From NCBI GenBank assembly GCA_022036555.1, contig CM039133.1:9889894-9953893 (forward strand): a stretch of 64,000 nucleotides of DNA, read 5' to 3'. A model generated the notes under the pieces. It was not told the DNA's origin and did no database searches. It saw nothing but the letters and a program-made list of their open reading frames with translations. The translations under genes and the position numbers were made by a program. Positions 55,576 through 64,000 of this stretch are shown one piece after another; position 1 is the stretch's first letter; every line of letters starts with the position of its first letter. Source of the stretch: Microstegium vimineum (lineage: Eukaryota; Streptophyta; Magnoliopsida; Poales; Poaceae).

Positions 55576-58500
55576 TCGTTACAAACTGAGAGAGATAGGA
55601 CTTGGACCCTCTAGTGGTCGTGACTTGAACGTCGATGTCCCTGATGATGTTCTCTGATGGGTGCTTACCGCTAGGATGTGGCGGGGAGCCTGCCTGGACG
55701 AAGTGTAGCCTCCCCCTCGCGACAGCAGCTGGATGCTGCCCTCAGGTGTCAGACGGGGCACCGATCTTGAGGAAACGCTCGAACCCCCCCACGCCCCCCA
55801 ATGTCTCAGACCGAAGTAGCTCGAGATCAGGGACCTTGACCAAAAGTTGAACATCGCAAGGCAGTCCGACGGGCATAGCCAGTAGGAGTTTGGCAATCGC
55901 GGATCAACCCCAATCAGCATCATATAACCCTCGGCTCCTTACTTTCCAAAAGATGCTATGTCTACACCTCATCAACACCTGCATGCTCAAAGCAGATGGA
56001 AACACAGGGCATAGTCTCATCGAAGAGTAACAATTCTCACAAGTGCGAGCCATCCCTTAGTCTAGATCCATCAAAGCTGCAAAGTGCAGCGGAATCTCTT
56101 AGAGAGTGAGTAGATATAACCAAGAAAGATATCGTTCAGAAGACACCGTAGCATCTCAAATTTACATCAACTAACACTTATAACCTTTAAACAACTGAAT
56201 ACAAGCATTAACCTAACTACTTACTCGCCCCTTATTTGTAGAATGAAGCACCTTAACCAAACACCCCATAAGACTGCACTTACATTTGGTGTCCTGACCC
56301 AAATCGGAATACTCAAATAAGTTTCTTCTTGAAAAAGAACAGCTCAGAGAAAAATGCGATTGAAACATAGCAAAATAAAACTGCAAGTGGCCATCGGCCC
56401 CATACCCCAGCCTAGGACAGTCCTATGCTCATGAGACATCGTCTGGCCTCTCAAACAAGGGTCCGATTCTTACGCTCAACATCCACCGTTCTGCTGGGAG
56501 TGTGAGGTGAGTAAAACTAGTGATCGAACCCAAAGATGAGCACCCCCACTAGCTTGCAACACCACCGCGCATTTCTTGAATTCTGTGCCATTTGTCACTG
56601 CGGATCAGCTCTCATGGCATTCTTAGTACTCATCCTTGCAATCTCAAAATCAGATCTCGACCAAGTGAAAAGACTCATCCTTACTCTCACAAAAAGAACA
56701 CCAAGATTACGTCGAGTAGTCATCAACGACTACAAACAACATACCACATCCCTCCTTCTCTGAACCTTGACCCGAGCTGAACCAAACGTGTCTCTATGTG
56801 TAAGAGCCCGCCGGGTCGAGTGGTCCATGAAACTCCATCACAGGAGGATGGGAGCGCCAACCATCTTGCCATGCCTGCAAGGAGGACAAACCAAATCCTT
56901 CTCTCAACCACTTCTCGCTATGGCAATCTTGGATAAGGTCCATTGAGCTAAGCCTTGCAAAAGCAAGTCCAAAACTCAAATGTCCACAATCGCCTATGCC
57001 AATTCCAAAGCTCGGTGAGGAAGAGCACCGCAAAGAAGACAATGAGAAGGAGTCCGGAGGGATCAGAGTAATGAAAGCCGTACTAGAAAAAACCTTCCCT
57101 GAAGGGCAAAATCAAAGGCAAACAGTCATCCCAGTAGCCTGGATCGTAGCCCAAAATCACGAGACAAGTTTGGCTTAAATTAAAGCCTCACCCATCAAAC
57201 CGTCTTCAAGGATTTGGCGAAAACTGAAAGAAGGTTATAAAGCTAAATTCTCAACCAAGAGCAACATCTTGAGGACAAAAGAAAGACGAATCGACTCAGA
57301 TCAACCACAACCCCGAGACAAAAACCTTACGCCTGTTGCACGACTTGCGCTTCCGCGCGGGAATGTAAATGTACTTCGCAATGGCGCACAGGGGTCGAGG
57401 CTAGCGAGAACCACTTGGCACTAACCTCCCGTCATTATGGCGATATAACATCCGAATCCCAAGCAAGTCTCTCCCAGCCCCTCCCTATCCTACCTATCAA
57501 TAAAAAGACATAGGGTGAGCAAATGGTCACCAAACCGTGGAGGGTTAGGTAAACTGGTGGTAATGGCTACATGTTGTCCCACTTGCCCAAAGAATGGGGT
57601 TATGGAGAAAAACTCAAACATCTACTACCTAGCACCCAACGGAGGCGAAAGCGACACCACACAAAGGGAAAACGTGGTCTCACCATAGAGAAGGGTGAAA
57701 GTAAAGAAATAGCCACCGCCACGAGGCCCGTAGTCTATGTGGTCACTGACCACCTCGATGGTCACGCCTCTTGAAGGCCTTAGCCTTGAGGCCACTTTCA
57801 TACCCCTAGGCCTAGAAGTGCGCCACTATCTTCCGGTTCAATCACGACACGCGCCCAAATCGATGGGTGGCGGTAATGTCCCGGTTGTTCAACTCAACCT
57901 GCCATGGTAAAGAAAACTCGATCATCTCTCTTCCTCCCTAAAGCAAAACTCAGCCAAGTGCCATCCCTGCTCACAAATACTCACAATGGACTACCTTCAC
58001 CACCTCTTGTAGGCACTTATTCACCCTCTCTTTGTAGGGTTGGGTGGCTCTAGCTTTCTTAAGACTGACATCACAGTAGAGGATATTGAGGGTAGTGATG
58101 TCAAGTGGTGTTGCCGAAGGATGTAAATTCAGTTTTTGGCAATCCACACCTTGCTTCTTGGATTTAGTTTGGGTGGCTCCTCAAACTCCACCTCCTCTCA
58201 TCAAAGTAACTTGTGCAGGGGTCGGTACGCTTATATCTGGCGGGAAACCTTGGCGGTAAAACTTCGGGAGGTGCTGTGGGAATCTCACTTCTGCTCAACA
58301 CCACTCACTCCACCGTCTTACCAAAACACGGGAGCATCCTTCCCACCTATAGCAAAAGTCCTCACTCACCCATGCCCTCCGCCGCCAGCCCCCCGCTTGC
58401 ATTCGGCGCGATAACGCCCACATCCCCAGCTCTTGCCGGCGCTACTCCCCGTCAAGAAACCCCATCCAACTCCACAGATGGCACCGCAACCGTATGTTAT

Positions 58501-61500
58501 TTCTTCCTCTTCCCCCGCTAGTACGCACCTTGCTCGCGTGCGTCCTGCCACCGATCGCCACACCCCCCTCACGCCCTTCAAGCCCACAAGCGCGATCTGA
58601 CTCCTCTACAAGTGCCTCATCTAAGCTGACCTTCTCTCTAACACACCAATCCTAGCATCCCTTTTGTGCTCATCTCAGCAACGCTAAAGCACTAGTAAGA
58701 CTTGCTCAACCACCCCTAGACACCAAGTCACTAGCTAGCCTTCCAGCTCACTAACCTCCTCAATTAGACGTGCCATCGATAACTCACACACCCTACAGTC
58801 TTGCGATGCCCTCGAGAGGGAACAGTGACTCCCCCACCTCATTCTGCCCGCGAAATCCAACCGCGCACTCATATTCTCACAATGACACGTACAAAACCGG
58901 TGTCAACCCCACACTGCCTCCCCATTTCGGAGTGTCCAAATAATTCAACGGCGCCGAAAAAATTTCCTCCTACTGTAATGCATTCCATCACAAGAAATGC
59001 TGCGCCAATCACCCCTCGAATCATTCCACACACCCACTCCGCCACTCCACAGACCCCCCGTAACTGTAGCCCAATACGCGCCACCACCCCTTATCTCCAA
59101 ATCGTCACGCCGGCACCACAACCCATCCCCCCACACTCCTTCACATACCTCTCATCACGTCTCTCCACAACCGGACAAATACGCGAACACACACACACCT
59201 TGACCTAAGGCTTATAAAGTACATATGCCCGTCCTTCTTTTCCACCCTGAGCTATCAATAACATCCTTCACTCACCCCTCATCTTCAACCATCGCATTCC
59301 CTCATAAAACACTCTCATCACATATATATCAAATGTCGGACCGCTTCTTCCCTCATGAGTCTCGTGCCCAAAATCCTGCAAGAATCTCTTTCGAGTAACC
59401 CGCATGTGGGCGATTAGCTTCAACATCCTACGATAAATTTTCCTACCCTTGTTATGACCTCACAACCTGCGGTTTTCCTCTCCTCATGACAGCTTTCGGA
59501 TTTTTCTTTTCTCCCACTCTTTTTCCTTTATGCTTTCTGAATCTAGAGAAAATGCGCAAACGAGAATAGTGATATCCCTATTGCTATACAAGCACATCTT
59601 GCTGTCTGGGTCCGATGAGTGATAGCGATCTGACTAAACTTATCGATGCTAGAAACAAACGCTGTAGTCCACTTTCAAGAGCTGCAATACTTCAACCTAG
59701 GGTTTCATGGCACAGAACATATTCCTCCTTTAATTGGCCTAAAACCCAGCAAAGGGTGGAAAACATGGTACCCTTAGATGTCTAGCAACAACCAACAGTC
59801 TACATTGGCAGAACGCAACCTAGATCAGTGTATCAGACTACCCATTGCCGATAAAGGCCAAGAACAGAGAATATGCATGAATGCTAGCCTCTTAATTCTA
59901 TTCTGTTCTACACAATGAACGCTTCATACTTCAGACAAAAAAATACAAACGGCAAACGACCAGACCGACCCCCCACATAGATTGCCCGAGAGCGCTGCAT
60001 AGTGGCTTACTGGGTCGGTCAAGAGACGTTCATCAGCCGATAATGCCACCCTCTTCCACAGAATACTCCAACATAGGGTAAGACACTCACACTCAGTGCG
60101 GCGGTTATGGAGCCGAGGATATGTATTCATAGAATAATCCAGCAAAGACAGCGGTGATCGGTATAACTATAGGAGCATATAACGTGCCAGTTTCCTGAAT
60201 ATGAGGCAAGAAGTTTATCTTTTGCGTTGGAAAATTGACCACCAACATGTACCTTCCTGCAGCACAGAGCACTTTGGCCGATCGGAGCATGACTTCCTCT
60301 GTTGCCCGATACACCCTCCTCCTCAGCTCAGTCTATCACCTACTACACTAGGTTACAGACAAAACTACTGCTCAGCCGAGCCCCATCGTCACACCTCGAG
60401 CCCCTGTGTTCTCTCCTCAACATGTGGCTAAATGCTCTCATACTGCATAAGTGTCCCAATTTGATCTTTTACAGCCAGCAATTTTCCAAGAGACTTGGCT
60501 GAGGACCTATCCTTGCAGATGATGAATCGCAACCCGTTCCCCCCACTATCAATTTCGTGGAAGCAATAATAGTGCATAAAAACCTAAAACCGGGAACCGT
60601 GCTAAATGAGGATCAATTTGGCATGTTTCTTTCAGAGATTATTACTGTGGAAATTCAGGTTGCGGAACGGGTTTGGTGGCCCTATATTGATGATAGATAA
60701 CTGATTCCACTCCTCTTTCAAAATCACTCCTCTTTCAATCATTCTCACCTTGCCGATGGAAAATACCAAAGAAGACGGAACCTGAGGCTATCCTTCCTAA
60801 CTCCTCGGGCTATCCCCGTCAACATCGTTTCAGGGACTGGGAAGAACACTAATGCAACTTATGAATTTTATTAACCATCGGCAAGCTAGGCAAGAAGACA
60901 GCTAGCATTTAGTCAACTGCTAGATACAGTACTTCCTCATAGCTAAGCCGATGTGATATAACCAAGGGAATCATAACCACATCATGGACTGGACTCGAAG
61001 ATTGTCAATCTCTCTCCCCAACCGAACACAACAAACATTGATTTATCCATTTGGGAGCCAGTATCCTTCGTCACTGAATCATACAAATCCTGGTGGCAAG
61101 AGAGGAAAGGATCAACGTGTTCGCTGAATCGTCACAACCCATTTCGACACTTGATTGATCCGAGAACACATGTTCCTGATGACTATGGTGATTTGTTCCG
61201 ACATTATTTTTTGTTATCTTCTTCCAATAGCATCGGCAAAACTGAATTTTCTGTCAACATGTAGATGACTTAATCCTCAAAAGAGTAGAAGCGGCAAATC
61301 CTTCAACTTGCGACCGTTAACCCTTACAAACTACGGTAATCGACACAGCAGGGCCCCTTTGTTGTACTTTCCTTCCCTCGCCTGCATCCGAAAGGGCAGG
61401 TACCTCTAAGCGTCCACCATCAAGTCCAAAACCACTACCTCTAGCTGGGCATTATCTGCCAACCACTTTCCTAAAACCAAGCCGTCTGATGCAGCTTTTA

Positions 61501-63300
61501 GGGTAACAATATCATCCAACTTTATTCTACCGATCACTAAAAACTTTTCACGGCAATTCTTACTTTATTTTCAATCTGCGCTCAATACTTTTCACTTTGT
61601 AACAGACAAAGTCCATCGCATGCTGCCCCATAATGTACAAATCAACACTCCAACTCAGTCTAACTAATAGCCCCCCAAGTGCAGCAGATGACAAGCGCGT
61701 CACGGCTTCATCCGAGCGCCAGCTCCACACGAAAAAACAAAAAAAAAACCTCAGCCAACACCTTATTTATCATTCTCTCCGGCAGTCATCTCCTTCACCT
61801 CTTAAAACGAGCGCCAACACAAGAGCCTATATCGTATCTATGCCCTTGATCAACACACCGACTGAAATCTCCAGTCCAAGGGTCAAGATACTCGTGCTAA
61901 TAGGATTTGGCAAACACAACAGAAACGCCATCGGCACTCTCCGGCACAAAGCACCAGCACCAACCGTAACCCCCATCCATAGAGGCAAGTTCCTACAGTA
62001 GCCATTACCGATCCTCAATCATGGCCTATGCCAGCTCTCCGCCAAGTCCAAGTTGAACGAAATTTCTCTAAGCAGGTAAATCAAGTTTCCACCACCCCCA
62101 CCAGCACTCAAGAAAGACTTTCATCTCGAACTAACTCTATCACTCTCTTCCCCTTTTCGTCCCCTACCTCTCCAAACAAGTTTAATTCCTCACTCATATC
62201 TCTCGTCATCACACCACTACCCCAGACCGATGACCGACGACCAAAGAAGAAATAGCTCTGCCCAAGATTCTCAGACGCCATATCGGCAGAAAGTAAAATA
62301 TAAACTTGAAGCACAACTTGCGAGCGCCGACATACTAGCGCCCAGTCAAAGTACACACACCCCCCACGACAACATAGTCCAAGCGACATTACTACACGCA
62401 CCACCGCAAGGTCTGGCCTTCAAGGCGATTCAAGGTCATTTCCTCCTGCCGATAACGATGAAACCTCTTTTCCGCGCCCCGGATGTTCCCCGAGACCATC
62501 AAACTACAGTAACTAGAAGACTTTACACAAAAAACCGCAATCTGGGCCGATAGTGAGCCTGCCCAATCAAAGCGCACAAAGAAAGAAATTGCATAAATTC
62601 AAGTAAACCGCCACTAAAGAGAAACACAAAGACATCGTTTTGCCTGGAAACCTCTAATGTTGACTCGAAATAGGAGAGCATTCGTCTATGGTCAGAGAAA
62701 AATAACCTGCTAGCGGAGCTAAATAAACTTGATGAAGCACTTAACGCTACAGACCCAAAAGAAGTCCCATCTATCCTGACAATCGCTCACTCAAAGCGCT
62801 TTACAAGAAGAAACAATGCCAGATGCTCGTTCATGCTAGTTGCCCTTCTAACTAAAGAGAAAGATTAAGCCAACGAGGGCGCTGCCGATGACGATGCTAG
62901 GGAGATAGAGAGACAACCAGACCAAATTCCCCGCCTTCGTGCGACTTTCATCCATTCGAACCTCCCAGCCTTCATCTCTGTTGTCACCGTAGCGCGTGAC
63001 ATTAAACTACGATGACACCGACTCGTTTTGTATGCATAATGCTAATGCTTTATTAATCCACACGCTAACCACTACATAGACCTCGCCCCGACAACTATTG
63101 CCCACACTCCAACTCCGTGCAATGCCTATAAATCTGTGGTTAGCGCGCAGAGGGGAACGTTTCCCACCCCACACTTATGGTAGTCGCAAAGTCAAAGCCA
63201 AACATCAAGGGCGTCCATAACAATACACTGCAACAAACAATACAATAAACCAATGATCATCAACGACATCAAGACATCATCACTACACAAGAACACCAAC
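55576..63300. other. Gene-free, C-rich sequence of unclear origin
   Basis: No open frame of convincing content on either strand. The plus strand is strongly richer in C and A than in G and T, most of all at 58.1-59.3 kb. The words GCCGAT and ATCGGC recur at intervals between 59.8 and 62.9 kb (for example 60025, 60271, 60753, 60947, 61234, 62285, 62457, 62886). This is compatible with the non-coding part of a minus-strand LTR element, but no LTR ends, primer site or coding motif could be found. Confidence 0.45.
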
Positions 63301-63870
63301 CACCAAAAAACACATCAATACTCATCATAACTGTGGCAATATGTTTATGCCCTATAGCAACCCTTTTTATAAACCGTGCCATAGGTATTGCACGTTTGCC
63401 ATGATACATTTCATGACATTAATGTTGATTAGCTTGCAACTATTCTTGGTGGCTACTTTGGCAACAAATAATTCTATACAAAGTTGCTATTTCATTTCAT
63501 TGTATTCATGCCACAGTCTCGGTGGGACACAAAGGTTGCTCACCCTTATCTCCGGATGCCAATTTCAAGCGCGTGTCGGTTATACAACTGAATAATACAA
63601 CTGTGGCAATATAACACCTAACCCACGCGCCATAGATACTTAGGTCAACGGATTGTAAGAAGTTTCTCAGGACCATTGCATTAGGTGTTTGGTTATTGCA
63701 ACCGATTCATAAAACGGATACAATATAAAACAAGAATTGTAGCCACACATTTGGTATGTTGCCAATAGATAAGTTGTAAATTGCAACTGAGTGTTTATAG
63801 GCGAGGCAAAATGTAACAAGTTGCCCTTACAGATGTTCTTTTCCTTGCAAATAAATCTCTAGTGAGATGT
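63301..63870. repeat. Cluster of GCAAC / GTTGC words
   Basis: About twenty copies of TGGCAA, TTGCAAC, AGTTGC, TTGCCA and GCCATAG words in both orientations in under 600 bp, e.g. GCTTGCAACTATTC, ACTTTGGCAACAA, AAGTTGCTATTTC, GTTATTGCAACCGATT, AAATTGCAACTGA. Such clusters are typical of the subterminal regions of some CACTA elements, but no clear terminus was found. Confidence 0.4.
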
Positions 63871-64000
63871 CGTTGTGATATACTACTATAGGAAACGCGT
63901 AATATAATTAGTGGGCGAGCTTGAGCGAAGGACTAAATAGCCAAGCAAGAGAGGGCCCGGGCGCAATCATCAAACATGCCGCGTCCACACACTGCAGAAC

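Noticed and set aside
1..64000. CRISPR array, bacterial operon, rRNA or organellar insertion
   Set aside because: All recognisable coding content is plant transposon-type with introns; no such structures seen.

Overview
This is plant nuclear DNA, almost certainly from a large-genome grass. A panicoid such as the sorghum, sugarcane, Miscanthus or maize group is my best guess, judged from the transposon families rather than from any host marker. The window is nested transposable elements from end to end, and I find no intact host gene.

Layout. (1) 1-22063 is the 3' part of a CACTA (En/Spm) DNA transposon, here called element 1. It has the tail of a TNP2 transposase (2-1434), a GTTGG-type palindrome plus TATA box at about 2.0 kb, a second gene (17730-21611) joining an En/Spm-type plant transposase domain to a Ulp1-like C48 cysteine protease, and a terminal repeat block ending in TAGTG at 22063. 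(2) A complete Ty1/copia retrotransposon of the SIRE/Maximus type (3370-17363) lies inside a CCCTAAA-rich minisatellite of element 1. Its 1678-bp LTRs differ at only about nine sites and its target duplication is GTCTA. gag and pol are open; an additional env-position gene is broken. (3) 22687-26744 is a probable non-autonomous Helitron on the minus strand, carrying fragments of a glutamyl-tRNA synthetase gene and a Rab2-type GTPase gene. (4) 27118 to about 31.8 kb is a hAT transposon on the minus strand whose transposase is open except for one TAG. (5) 31.8-37.9 kb is gene-free DNA with MITEs, a 147-bp tandem repeat, a tRNA-like Pol III promoter pair and a CACTA end fragment. (6) 37976 to the assembly gap at 51326 is a second CACTA element, element 2. 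It has the same two-gene plan and a different terminal motif (TCACTGCCGGTT). A 3669-bp solo LTR sits at the splice junction of its protease exon.

After a 100-N gap (51326-51425) the sequence changes character. It becomes rich in homopolymers and strongly C over G, with remains of a minus-strand Ty1/copia pol at 54.0-54.5 kb and no convincing gene up to 64 kb. I treat 51.4-55.6 kb as poor-quality consensus.

How the parts relate. In both CACTA elements TNP2 would cut and move the element, and the gene 2 product may bind the terminal repeats. In both, the terminal-type palindromes also recur in the middle of the element, just ahead of a separate TATA box for gene 2. This shared internal arrangement, in two elements with unrelated terminal motifs, is the most interesting pattern in the window. 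The copia element is the youngest insertion; the CACTA coding regions are decayed, often by what look like CAG to TAG changes.
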